Made by a program: the position numbers and the translations under genes. Under the pieces are notes generated by a model that saw only the letters and a program-made list of their open reading frames with translations, did no database searches and was not told the DNA's origin. From positions 1 through 64,000 of the forward strand of contig CADAOF010000011.1 in assembly GCA_902789555.1 (NCBI GenBank): a DNA stretch of 64,000 nt, given 5' to 3'. The stretch comes from an uncultured Lachnospiraceae bacterium. GTDB taxonomy: Bacteria > Bacillota > Clostridia > Lachnospirales > Lachnospiraceae. This document shows, piece by piece, positions 31,517-39,789 of the stretch (position 1 is its first letter; the number at the start of each line of letters is the position of its first letter).

Positions 31517-33567
31517 AGCAGGAATACCAAGCATTATTCACCCCCTGGAAAGTCGGCAACCTGGAAATCAAGAACAGGATCGTGCTGGCACCCATGGGCG
31601 GCACCTGCATTTTCGGTTGGATGGAACCCAACCACTTTGACAAGGAGGCGGCAAAGCTCCTGAAGAACGTCGCCGACAACAATTGCGGTCTGGTCATCCC
31701 CGGCATCGCGCCTATCCGCGACGTGCTCGGCCGCATGTGGCTGTACCAGAACAAGGCGAAATTCAAAAAGCTCAAAGAGTTCATGGACGAGCTGCATAAG
31801 ACCGGCGCCAAGATGTTCATCCAGATGACCGCGGGCTTCGGCCGCTCCATGGCCCTGTCGGATGCCCTGGCGATGCTCGCCACCAACAAGGTCCTCGGCC
31901 GCATCGCGAGCCCCGTGATCGACGTCGAATACCTGACGGCTGCCCCGAGCGTGCTCCCGAACCGCTGGCACGACAAGGTCACCTGCCGTGAAGTGACGAA
32001 GAAGGAGATCGCGCAGATCGTCTATGCCTACGGCGAAACGGCCCGCCTGTGCAAGGAAGCCGGCGTCGACGGCGTGGAAGTGCACGCGGTGCATGAAGGC
32101 TATCTGCTTGACCAGTTCACGCTGAAATATACGAACCAGAGGAAGGACGAATATGGCGGATCCTTCGAGAACCGCTACCGCTTCGCCGTGGAGATCGTCC
32201 AGGAGATCAAGAAGAAATGCGGCAAGGACTTCCCGGTCTCGCTCCGCTATTCCGTCGTCTCCAAGACCAAGGCTTTCCGCGAAGGCGCGATGCCCGGCGA
32301 GGACTACATCGAGATCGGCCGCGACATGGAAGAGAGCGAGAAGGCTGCCAAGTACCTGCAGGATGCCGGCTACGACATGCTGAACTGCGATAACGGCACC
32401 TACGACGCCTGGTACTGGTCGCACCCGCCGCAGTACATGCCGCTCAACTGCAACCTTGAGGACGTTGAGCACATCAAGAAATTCGTGGATATCCCGGTAG
32501 TCTGCGCGGGCCGCATGCAGCCGAAGGACGGCGCTGCCGCAATCGAACGGGGCGGCATCGACGCCATGGCTGTGGGCCGTCAGTTCCTGGCCGACCCCGA
32601 ATGGGTCACCAAGCTCCTTGCGGACAAGGAAGAAGAGATCCGTCCGTGCATCGGCTGCCACGCCGCCTGCTTCAACCTGTCGAAGCACAACGGCACCGGC
32701 AACGATCAGGACTTCTCCGATACGCTCGGCATGTGCCGCTGCGCCATCAACCCGCCGTCCATGCAGTCGAACAAGTACAAGATCGTTCCGACCAAGCATC
32801 CGAAGCGTATCGCCATCATCGGCGGCGGCATCGGCGGCATGGAAGCGGCCAGAGTCCTGAAACTGCGCGGCCACTATCCGACCATTTACGAGAAGAGCGG
32901 CGAGCTCGGCGGCATTTTCATCGCGGCTGCAGCCCCGTCCTTCAAGGAAAACGATAAGAAGCTGATCGAATGGTTCAAGCTGCAGATGAAGGATCTGGAC
33001 ATCCCGGTGAAGTTGAATACCGAGGTGAAGGACCTGAATTCCCTGCTGGCCGACGAGATCATCATCGCCACCGGTACCACGCCGAAGAAGATCCCGATCC
33101 CGGGCGCCGAGCGCGCCATGGACGCGACGGAATACCTGCTCGGCGAGAAGGAAGTCGGCGACCACGTGGTCATCATCGGCGGCGGCCTGACCGGCTGCGA
33201 GATCACGCTCGACCTGTTCCGCAAGGGCAAACACCCGGCCATCGTGGAAATGATGAACGACCTGATGGCGGTGAAGAACCTGTGCCTTGCGAACTCCAGC
33301 TATCTGCGCGACTGCTTCAAGACCAACAACATCCCGGTCTTCCTGGAAGCGAAGACGAAGGAGATCGGCCCGGATTACGTGCTGGTTGAAGGCAAGGACA
33401 AGCGGCTGACGAAGGTCCCGGCGGATTCCGTCATCTTCTCGGTCGGCTACCGTCCGGCTCCGCTTGTCCCGGCCGGCAAGAACGTCCACCTCATCGGCGA
33501 CTGCAACAAGGTGGGGAACCTCCGCAGCGCCATCTGGGGCGCCTGGGACGTCGCCATGAAGCTGTAA
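31513..33567 (+). CDS. FldZ-type enoate reductase (FMN / [4Fe-4S] / FAD)
   Basis: 684 residues with the Old Yellow Enzyme plus disulfide-reductase-like fold of 2-enoate reductase, BaiCD/BaiH and FldZ. N-terminal FMN barrel (residues 1-370: FTPWKVGNLEIKNRIVLAPM; H191/H194 in EVHAVHEGYLLDQF; RYS; CAGRM). The [4Fe-4S] ligands are probably C379, C382, C386 and C408 or C410 (RPCIGCHAAC ... MCRCAINP). FAD/NAD domain from ~430 (IAIIGGGIGGMEAARVL; VVIIGGGLTGCE; HLIGDCNKVGNLRSAI). Such enzymes reduce activated C=C bonds with NADH and follow the dehydratase step in Stickland-type reductive pathways. Last gene of cluster 2. Confidence 0.85.
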   Translation: MKQEYQALFTPWKVGNLEIKNRIVLAPMGGTCIFGWMEPNHFDKEAAKLLKNVADNNCGLVIPGIAPIRDVLGRMWLYQNKAKFKKLKEFMDELHKTGAKMFIQMTAGFGRSMALSDALAMLATNKVLGRIASPVIDVEYLTAAPSVLPNRWHDKVTCREVTKKEIAQIVYAYGETARLCKEAGVDGVEVHAVHEGYLLDQFTLKYTNQRKDEYGGSFENRYRFAVEIVQEIKKKCGKDFPVSLRYSVVSKTKAFREGAMPGEDYIEIGRDMEESEKAAKYLQDAGYDMLNCDNGTYDAWYWSHPPQYMPLNCNLEDVEHIKKFVDIPVVCAGRMQPKDGAAAIERGGIDAMAVGRQFLADPEWVTKLLADKEEEIRPCIGCHAACFNLSKHNGTGNDQDFSDTLGMCRCAINPPSMQSNKYKIVPTKHPKRIAIIGGGIGGMEAARVLKLRGHYPTIYEKSGELGGIFIAAAAPSFKENDKKLIEWFKLQMKDLDIPVKLNTEVKDLNSLLADEIIIATGTTPKKIPIPGAERAMDATEYLLGEKEVGDHVVIIGGGLTGCEITLDLFRKGKHPAIVEMMNDLMAVKNLCLANSSYLRDCFKTNNIPVFLEAKTKEIGPDYVLVEGKDKRLTKVPADSVIFSVGYRPAPLVPAGKNVHLIGDCNKVGNLRSAIWGAWDVAMKL

Positions 33568-33690
33568 GAAGCTGAAGCCAAAACAGCGGTCATGTTGTTT
33601 TAGGGCAACCGTCTTTATCCTGATTTCCCCTCCTTTGGGGCAAACGGATTTATCCTGAAACGGCGCGCCAGCGCCGCAAAAAAACCAAGT

Positions 33691-33741
33691 AAGGGCCTTG
33701 CGTCCGCAGAGTAAAATCTGTGGGCTGCAGGGTCCTTTTCT
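33691..33741 (+). terminator. terminator-like hairpin after cluster 2
   Basis: Long imperfect stem from AAGGGCC to GGTCCTTTTCTT. It has the same layout and end (TGCAGGGTCCTTTT) as the hairpin at 35773-35822. Confidence 0.55.
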
Positions 33742-33849
33742 TATACCTGTAGCGCATCCAAACACCGGAGGATCTGCCTCCGTTTCCCTTTTTATCCCGC
33801 TTTTTCCCTCGGGGTAAGGCGGTTCCGCTTCGACTTGAACAGCATTCAA

Positions 33850-33878
33850 TAGAATTTTCAGACCTCCTGTGCTATACT
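33850..33878 (+). promoter_or_regulatory. promoter of first membrane XRE operon
   Basis: TAGAAT, 17 bases ending CCTCCTGTGC, TATACT (33873-33878). The segment is closely similar to the promoter of the paralogous regulator at 38726-38754. Confidence 0.55.
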
Positions 33879-33923
33879 GAAACCGAGAAAAGGCGCAGAG
33901 GCGCGGAAAAGGGAGGCAGTACC

Positions 33924-34229
33924 ATGAGATGGCCACGCGATCTGATGATACTTTGGAATTTGCTTAACGGCCAGTTCGGCGGCTGGATTTTCTGCGCGGC
34001 AGGAATCCTTGCGGCCGTACTTCTGCACCGCAGGGACCCAAAAGCCCGCCTGTGGCCGGCGCTCGTTTCTGTCTTTCTATGGCTGGTCTGCGAATTCACG
34101 GGAATCAATATACAAAGGTATGCCATTGAATTATTGGCTCTTTTAGTCGGTTTTTTTGCCATCGGCTATGCGGCCGGCTGGCTGGTCATGGACGTCGTTT
34201 ATCTGGTGAAAAACAGGAAGAAAAAGTAA
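33924..34229 (+). CDS. small membrane protein preceding the XRE regulator
   Basis: 101 residues, GGGAGG before ATG. Three hydrophobic segments (about 18-37 FGGWIFCAAGILAAVLL, 44-58 WPALVSVFLWLVCEF, 68-93 ELLALLVGFFAIGYAAGW) and a basic C-terminus. It ends 7 bp before the membrane-anchored XRE regulator on the same strand, so the two are probably co-transcribed and may interact. No family recognised. The paralogous regulator at 38776 has no such partner. Confidence 0.6.
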   Translation: MRWPRDLMILWNLLNGQFGGWIFCAAGILAAVLLHRRDPKARLWPALVSVFLWLVCEFTGINIQRYAIELLALLVGFFAIGYAAGWLVMDVVYLVKNRKKK

Positions 34230-34236
34230 CGGGCCA

Positions 34237-35655
34237 ATGAATGCGGAAAAGACAGGAAAACTGATCCGGGAACTCCGAACGGAAAAGAAGCTGACGCAGC
34301 AGGAGCTGGCAGCGCTTCTGAAGGTGTCCCCGACAGCCGTTTCCAAATGGGAGAACGGCCGGGCGCTGCCGGATATTTCCATGCTGGAACCGCTCGTAAA
34401 AGTCTTTGACGTGACGTTTGCCGAAATCATTCTGGGAGAACGGGCTGTCCATGAGGCGGCAGAAACGGAGACCGCGATGAATAATACAGAAGAAAACGGC
34501 GGAGCGGCAAATCCCCCGGTGAAAGATCAGACAAAGGCTGTCGGAGCAGAAAAGACTCCGGCAGAAGATAAGGCAGAAGCCGCGATCAAATCGGTGATCG
34601 CCGAGTCAATCCTCCAAAAAGAAAAAAGTGCGAGATCCGGCCTTGTCCTGATGGCGATCATCATGCTGATCCTGGCAGCGGCGTTTATCGTGGTCACGCT
34701 GACCGGAATCGGTTTTTCAAAGCACCGCTCGACGCTGGATCTTACCGGGCTGGAAAATATATCGTCGCTCCCGATGGACGGCGCATTTGTGCAGGGCGGG
34801 AAGCAGTACCTGCACTACAGCAATGTTGACGGATGGGAATTTGATAATTTGATGGAGAAACTGAATGTTTCGTCTCCGGATCAGATCGGGAAGGTCGTCG
34901 CTTTCCGTTTCACACCGAACGGCAGCGCGTGTTATTATTACTGCACCGTAGATGCGCTGCCTGGCGACTGGCTGCTGATGTTCGATGACGACCGGAGCGG
35001 CGTTCCGAGCGCGAAAAACGCGCTATATCTATTTGGCACGCAGGAAAGTATTGACCGGATATCGGGCCGGCTGCCCGCAGGAGATCTGAACAGTTTTGAT
35101 TATATGCCGGAAGAATCAAACTATGACATAAAGAAGTCAGCGAATCAATATCCCGCCGTTTATGACTGGGAAGCGAAGCCTGCAAAGCAGCTGTATGCGT
35201 ATACGGTCAAGATACCGGAGGAGATGCGTACGGCGCTGGCAAAGCAGTTAAACGGCGCGGAAAAGCTCAGCGCGCTGCTTCCGGTGCATCTCCCGGAAAA
35301 TGCCATGTGGTTTGGAACAGAAGACTATACAAAGAGCTTCCTTTGTCTGATCGACCGGAATCAGACAGGAACCATAACGGCGGTAATTGCCGGGACTGGA
35401 GCCAAAACGGGCACAGTGCGGAATGTCAGCGGAGATTATGAGGGCGTGGACTGGACCGGTATCGCCGGCTATACCTCGCCGGAAGCACCGATGTACCTGT
35501 ATTTTGAAGGGTATCAGTTTTATGCGGTCATCGGCGGGACAGCCTACTGTCTGACCAGAAAGAACAGTCCTTCGATTGAAAAGACCGACAGCTTTGTCCT
35601 CTGTCCCGGCGGGAGCGTGATGGACGTCATGGCACAGGTAAGTTTTCAAAAGTAA
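34237..35655 (+). CDS. membrane-anchored XRE-family regulator with extracytoplasmic sensor domain (paralogue 1)
   Basis: 472 residues. Residues 1-65 are an XRE helix-turn-helix (TQQELAALLKVSPTAVSKWE ... DISMLEPL), then a polar linker with AAIKSVI, one membrane helix (~130-152; SGLVLMAIIMLILAAAFIVV) and a ~320-residue outside domain with no family recognised. Its first 60 residues are almost the same as the regulator at 38776, but the outer domains differ, so the DNA-binding part was duplicated and the sensor diverged or was swapped. Probably regulates genes in response to an extracellular signal; inference. Confidence 0.7.
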   Translation: MNAEKTGKLIRELRTEKKLTQQELAALLKVSPTAVSKWENGRALPDISMLEPLVKVFDVTFAEIILGERAVHEAAETETAMNNTEENGGAANPPVKDQTKAVGAEKTPAEDKAEAAIKSVIAESILQKEKSARSGLVLMAIIMLILAAAFIVVTLTGIGFSKHRSTLDLTGLENISSLPMDGAFVQGGKQYLHYSNVDGWEFDNLMEKLNVSSPDQIGKVVAFRFTPNGSACYYYCTVDALPGDWLLMFDDDRSGVPSAKNALYLFGTQESIDRISGRLPAGDLNSFDYMPEESNYDIKKSANQYPAVYDWEAKPAKQLYAYTVKIPEEMRTALAKQLNGAEKLSALLPVHLPENAMWFGTEDYTKSFLCLIDRNQTGTITAVIAGTGAKTGTVRNVSGDYEGVDWTGIAGYTSPEAPMYLYFEGYQFYAVIGGTAYCLTRKNSPSIEKTDSFVLCPGGSVMDVMAQVSFQK

Positions 35656-35772
35656 CAATTTATATTTGCGGACCAAAGCCGGAAGCGAGAAAGGAAAAAC
35701 CCGGGGAGAAGTGAGAAGGGAAGGATAAAGGAAGTGCTCCACCTGTCCTGAGCGGTGAACTTAAAAAATCAT

Positions 35773-35822
35773 AAGGTCTCTGTGCCTGCGGAGAAATCCG
35801 CAGGTTGCAGGGTCCTTTTTTG
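35773..35822 (+). terminator. terminator of XRE operon
   Basis: CCTGCGGA GAAA TCCGCAGG stem with outer AAGG/CCTT pairing and T-run; same ending as the hairpin at 33691. Confidence 0.65.
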
Positions 35823-35850
35823 TGGATCTTGCGTGTAGATCCCCATTTCT

Positions 35851-35917
35851 TTCAGCGCTTTTCCCCTCTTATCTGGTTCCCACGAATGACCAGTCTCCAA
35901 AGGGGAAAAGCGCTGAA
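35851..35917. repeat. long inverted repeat in intergenic region
   Basis: TTCAGCGCTTTTCCCCT (35851-35867) is exactly mirrored at 35901-35917, with an inner CTGGT/ACCAG pair. A transcript would fold into a 17-bp stem with an internal hairpin. Possible ncRNA element or remnant of a miniature mobile element. Confidence 0.6.
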
Positions 35918-36010
35918 GAAACAAGACTTCCCGCCTTCACCTGAGGACATCTTCCCCTGCTCTCCCCCACCTTCCCATGTTATCCGGGAGGAACGCGGAG
36001 GATGAAGGAA

Positions 36011-36170
36011 GAAAAAGGAAAAAGTTGGAACCGACCCTCCCATAACGGAGAAAGACGACTATAGTAGCCCTTCGCGTTTCTTCCGGCCCCTTCCTGGATT
36101 TTCAGGGAAGAGAAAAGAAAAGTTTGGATCTACCCTCCAAAACGCAGAAAGATGACTATAGTAGCTCTTC
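36011..36170 (+). repeat. pair of ~60-bp imperfect direct repeats
   Basis: Units 36011-36072 and 36112-36170 share GAAAAxGAAAAxxTTGGA, ACCCTCC, CGxAGAAAGA and GACTATAGTAGCYCTTC in the same order. The ACTATAGT core is palindromic. Confidence 0.65.
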
Positions 36171-36554
36171 AACTTTCATCCCGCATTCTCCGGCATCTTC
36201 ACGGAACGCCATCCGGCTCTCTCCGGCACCGTCCGGCAATATCACCGGCTCTCACTGAGGAACAGCGTAAGTCATGGAGGAACCTATGATGAAGTGGGAA
36301 CAGAAGGAACTAGGGAGAAGTGGGAGGATAAAAAGAAGTGCCCCGGAACTGGATAAGAGGGTTTGCCCTGGAACAGCATGGACAGTGAAAGCTGCCTGTG
36401 CAGAGCCTTTTTGTTTCAAGTTCAGACAGGGGGACGGCTCTCTGTCTTAAGTCCGCAAATCCTGTTAACCAACGATCATTTGATTTAGCTAAGCCGATTT
36501 GCTACAATCGCATCGTGGAAAGTGGCTCTTCCGGAAGCCGAACAGGAGGATGGG

Positions 36555-37511
36555 ATGGCTGACGCATCGTTTTATATAATCAGCGAAGAGGAGGCGGGCA
36601 GGACGGTCGGGCAGTTCTTAAAGAACCGCCTGCAGTTTTCGGCTGCCCACATCCGATCACTGAAATTTGCGCCGGAGGGGCTGACGGTAAACGAAGAGCG
36701 AGCAAGGACCGACCGGGTCCTCCGCGCCGGCGACAGGCTGGCGGTGCCGGCCGGCGATTCGGCGGCCAGACCACAAAGATTGCTGCCGTATAAGGGCGTC
36801 CCCCGGGCACTGCAGGTGCTGTATGAGGATGAGAGCCTGATCGTTGTTAATAAACCGGCGGGGCTTGCGATGCATCCTGCCGGCGGGCATACCGCCGATA
36901 CGCTGGCCAATCTGCTGCGATCGTACTTTGACAGTGCCGATCCCAAGGCGCGGGTGCACTTTGCAGGCCGGCTGGATAAAGATACCAGCGGGGTGGTGCT
37001 TTGCGCCAAAACCGCGCTCGCTGCGGAAAAACTGCAAAAAGAAAAAGCGCGCGGGGGCTTTCAAAAGACATATTTTGCGCTGGCGGCAGGGAGCTTTCGG
37101 CCGGGTACGGCGCAGAGGATCGATCTGCCGCTGAGAGCCGCTGAGGACCCGGACTCGGGACTTATCCGCATGTATGCTGATCCTTTCGGAAAGCCGGCTC
37201 TTACGTATTACACGGTGAGACAGGTCTTCCCCGCCTATGCCCTGCTGGAGCTCCGGCTTGACACCGGGCGGATGCATCAGATCCGCGCCCATCTGGCAGC
37301 GGCCGGCCACCCGCTGCTTGGCGATCCGCTCTACGGGGAGAAGGCGGAAAGTGGGGAAGGACTCATTTCCCGCTGCGCGCTGCATGCCGCCGAGATCTGT
37401 TTCCTCCACCCGGAGGATGGCAGACAGATCACACTTTCCGCCCCGCTGCCGGCGGACATGGCGGCCTTGACAAAACCGGTCCGACCCGGGGCAGACCCTT
37501 TCTTGCGATGA
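36555..37511 (+). CDS. RluA-family pseudouridine synthase
   Basis: 318 residues from ATG 36555, 5 bases after AGGAGG; an upstream in-frame ATG (36522) has no site. An N-terminal S4-like RNA-binding segment (~10-70; VGQFLKNRLQFSAAHIRSLK) is followed by the synthase domain with VVNKPAGLAMHP, GRLDKDTSGVVL (catalytic Asp) and LDTGRMHQIRAHLAAAGHPLLGD. It converts uridine to pseudouridine in rRNA or tRNA; which position is not decidable (RluD-like architecture). It stands alone, following the repeat-rich intergenic region. Confidence 0.9.
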   Translation: MADASFYIISEEEAGRTVGQFLKNRLQFSAAHIRSLKFAPEGLTVNEERARTDRVLRAGDRLAVPAGDSAARPQRLLPYKGVPRALQVLYEDESLIVVNKPAGLAMHPAGGHTADTLANLLRSYFDSADPKARVHFAGRLDKDTSGVVLCAKTALAAEKLQKEKARGGFQKTYFALAAGSFRPGTAQRIDLPLRAAEDPDSGLIRMYADPFGKPALTYYTVRQVFPAYALLELRLDTGRMHQIRAHLAAAGHPLLGDPLYGEKAESGEGLISRCALHAAEICFLHPEDGRQITLSAPLPADMAALTKPVRPGADPFLR

Positions 37512-37608
37512 AGCGGGAAAAAGAGAGAGGATAAGCCTATCTCCTGCGGCCATGCTTGACTTTCCTCATGCTGGGATATACAATAGATATACCGAGGAGG
37601 TGAGTACA

Positions 37609-37851
37609 ATGCAAACTCAAATCAAGACATGGGGAAACAGCCAGGGGGTCAGGCTCTCGAAAGAAGTCCTTCAGGCAGCAGCCATGTCAATAGACGATGT
37701 TTTGGATATAAAAGTCTCAAACGGGATGATCATTCTGGTAAAGCCCTTCAGACACAAAACACTTGAGGAACGCGCTGCGGAGTTCGACGGAAAGCATCTG
37801 CTTGACGGAGAATATGACTGGGGAGAAGCGGTCGGAAGAGAGGTCTGGTGA
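37609..37851 (+). CDS. mazE: MazE/AbrB-type antitoxin
   Basis: 80 residues, GGAGGTGAG before ATG. The N-terminal swapped-hairpin AbrB/MazE domain reads TQIKTWGNSQGVRLSKEVLQ, with the conserved WGNSxxVRLPK-like core, followed by DVLDIKVSNGMIILVK and an acidic C-terminal tail that would wrap the toxin. The last bases of its stop overlap the toxin start (TGATG). It is expected to repress its own operon together with the toxin. Confidence 0.9.
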   Translation: MQTQIKTWGNSQGVRLSKEVLQAAAMSIDDVLDIKVSNGMIILVKPFRHKTLEERAAEFDGKHLLDGEYDWGEAVGREVW

Positions 37852-38156
37852 TGCAAAAAGAATTGCACCAGGGCGATATTCTGAAGATCGAGAATATCAG
37901 ACATCCTGTTTTAACCGTCAGTAAGGATTTTTTTAACCGGACGGGGGAGATCATCGGCTGCCCCATTTATCCGGCCGGGCAGGAGGGACCGCTCCATATC
38001 CGCACCCGGACGGACAAAACGGAAGGTATTGTTCAGTGTGAAAAGCTGGCACTGCTGGACCTTAACGTCAGGGCCTGGGTAAAAACGGACAGGATCCACA
38101 TGGAAGACATCATCAATATTACCGATGCCATCCAGGGAATATTCGATTACATCTGA
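37851..38156 (+). CDS. mazF: MazF/PemK-type toxin
   Basis: 101 residues starting at ATG 37851. The PemK-like pattern QGDILKIENIRHPVLTVSKD followed by FFNRTGEIIGCPI, with conserved R in HIRTRTD and EKLALLDL, fits an mRNA interferase. Compared with classical MazF the first beta-strand lacks the usual RP(A/V) pair and has RHPVLTVS, so activity is likely but not certain. It follows the antitoxin with a one-base overlap, and a hairpin terminator lies 65 bp downstream. Confidence 0.8.
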   Translation: MQKELHQGDILKIENIRHPVLTVSKDFFNRTGEIIGCPIYPAGQEGPLHIRTRTDKTEGIVQCEKLALLDLNVRAWVKTDRIHMEDIINITDAIQGIFDYI

Positions 38157-38221
38157 AAATCGATATATGGGCTGCAAAAGACAGGACGCTTCTTAGTCCT
38201 ATCTTCTGTCTAAATCATAAG

Positions 38222-38270
38222 AAAAAGCCTTGCGGCCGCGGGATCTGCGGTACGCAAGGCTTTTTCATCG
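38222..38270. terminator. terminator shared by mazF and the minus-strand MGLF gene
   Basis: Stem AAAAAGCCTTGCG / CGCAAGGCTTTTT, flanked by A- and T-runs, placed between convergent genes. Confidence 0.8.
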
Positions 38271-38277
38271 GAAGGGC

Positions 38278-38499
38278 TTATTTCTTTTCCGGCCAGACTT
38301 CACCGATCTTTTCGACCCGGACGACTTTCAGGCGCGGATAAAACTTCTTCTCCGCGACTCTGACCGCCAGAAATTCATTGTCATCGGTAATATCCACGGT
38401 TTCGGAGGCAGGGTCATGTGCCTTGCCGCTTTCGTTCATGTAGATCCGGAAAGTCCCCTTGGGGTAGATTTTTTTCGGCTTTCTTTTAAACAGTCCCAT
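38278..38499 (-). CDS. small conserved protein, MGLF family member 2
   Basis: 73 residues, AGGAGGAAACAG before ATG. Paralogue of the 66-residue protein at 23288: MGLF start, basic segment KRKPKKIY, FRIYMNESGKAHD, VDITDDNEFLAVRVAEKKFY and LKVVRVEK. No membrane helix, Cys motif or known domain. Monocistronic, with a shared terminator downstream. Two copies in 64 kb suggest a lineage-specific family; function unknown, nucleic-acid binding is possible given the basic charge. Confidence 0.65.
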   Translation of the reverse strand: MGLFKRKPKKIYPKGTFRIYMNESGKAHDPASETVDITDDNEFLAVRVAEKKFYPRLKVVRVEKIGEVWPEKK

Positions 38500-38725
38500 C
38501 TGTTTCCTCCTTCTGTCCGAAAATGCTTTCGCTGCATTTCCGCGTTTGCCGGTATCATAGAATGAAAATTCGCTAATATACCGGAAGGAAGAAAAGCTGG
38601 CCGGAATCTTAACAACGGCCTGTCAGCGGGAGCGGCAAAGCTCCCTCCGGCAGACCTTCGCTTTATCGCTTCATCGTGCGGCTCGGCAGAAAAAGGGCAA
38701 ATCCTTCCGCTTGAGCAGGGCTCAA

Positions 38726-38754
38726 TAGACTTATGCCCTCCTTTGTGCTATGTT
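38726..38754 (+). promoter_or_regulatory. promoter of second membrane XRE regulator
   Basis: TAGACT, 17 bases ending CTTTGTGC, TATGTT (38749-38754); mirrors the promoter at 33850-33878. Confidence 0.55.
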
Positions 38755-38775
38755 TTAGCCGGAGGAGGGGGTTTT

Positions 38776-39696
38776 ATGGATGCGGAAAAGACCGGAAAAC
38801 TGATCAAAGAACTCCGGACGGAGAAAGGCCTGACGCAGCAGGAGCTGGCGGCCCGTCTTAAAGTATCTTCGACAGCCGTTTCCAAATGGGAGAACGGAAA
38901 GAACCTCCCGGATATTTCCATGCTGGAACCGTTAGCAGAAACTTTGGGCGTATCGATCTATGATATCGTCAAGGGAAAGAGTCCCGCGCAGAAGGAGGAA
39001 ACGGAAATGGCAGCAGAGACGGCGAGCGAAAAGGGATCCGCCGACGCGGCGATCAAATCGGTGATCGATGCGGCGATCGACCAGAGAAAGAAACGGACCC
39101 GGCGGATCATCCGGACCGTGCTGGCACTCTCGCTGATAACCCTGGTCTTCTGGTATTATTATCACGACGAGTCCGTTCCGCAGTATTATACGAACTTTGC
39201 AGAGCTGCGGATCCATCACGAAACAGATTATTTGCTGCAGCAGGGGATGATAACCGAATTTGCCGACATTGAAATCCGAAAAGAAGACATCCGGAGAAGC
39301 ATCGAAGAAGCGCTCGGAACGAATGCTCTGGACATAGAGGTGGAAACGCTCGGGCTGATATGGAGATCCGATGACATCAGACTTCAGCTGTACCTGGACG
39401 ATGAAAAAATGTCGGTCGATAACGGGCCGGAAAGCCCGTCCTGGCCGATGAGGCAGGCGGAATATTTAGAGGCACAGTGGAGCCTGCGGCGGCGCATTGA
39501 GGAGACTCAGAAAGGGCTGTATCAGATCGGGACGCAGGGGAGGCTGCTGTATGCCGGTCCTGCGGGTACGGACGTCACGCTGAACGCGCACGTCTGGATC
39601 AAGGTGACGTATCGCGACCGCTTTATCCTGTCCCGACGGCACGAAGTCCTGCTGATCTCGGCAAATTATGCCACGGATACGATTTCGGTAAGATAA
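38776..39696 (+). CDS. membrane-anchored XRE-family regulator with extracytoplasmic domain (paralogue 2)
   Basis: 306 residues from ATG 38776 behind GGAGGAGGGGG; an open frame upstream starts inside the promoter. Residues 1-65 are an XRE helix-turn-helix nearly identical to the protein at 34237 (KTGKLIKELRTEKGLTQQEL; STAVSKWENGKNLPDISMLE). Linker with AAIKSVIDAAID, one membrane helix (~118-135; TVLALSLITLVFWYYYH), then ~170 outside residues unlike paralogue 1 and without a known domain. The shared recognition helix suggests both control the same operators. Confidence 0.7.
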   Translation: MDAEKTGKLIKELRTEKGLTQQELAARLKVSSTAVSKWENGKNLPDISMLEPLAETLGVSIYDIVKGKSPAQKEETEMAAETASEKGSADAAIKSVIDAAIDQRKKRTRRIIRTVLALSLITLVFWYYYHDESVPQYYTNFAELRIHHETDYLLQQGMITEFADIEIRKEDIRRSIEEALGTNALDIEVETLGLIWRSDDIRLQLYLDDEKMSVDNGPESPSWPMRQAEYLEAQWSLRRRIEETQKGLYQIGTQGRLLYAGPAGTDVTLNAHVWIKVTYRDRFILSRRHEVLLISANYATDTISVR

Positions 39697-39789
39697 ATCA
39701 GACACGACTGAAATAAAAAAAGACAGAGTCCGCCCCTTTCTTTATGCTAGTTGTGTCAAGTTCTTCCTGCCGCATTTTTGTGCCAGAGC

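Larger units (their letters stand above)
35656..36520. other. 865-bp intergenic region with hairpins and degenerate direct repeats
   Basis: No convincing gene. It holds a terminator-like hairpin (35773-35822), a long inverted repeat (35851-35917), a pair of ~60-bp direct repeats (36011-36072 and 36112-36170), and a second pair of related segments (35703-35740 and 36311-36344). A short open frame at 35805-36005 lies within the hairpins and has no ribosome binding site. The RluA-family gene promoter region (GCTACAAT near 36500) closes it. Confidence 0.6.
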
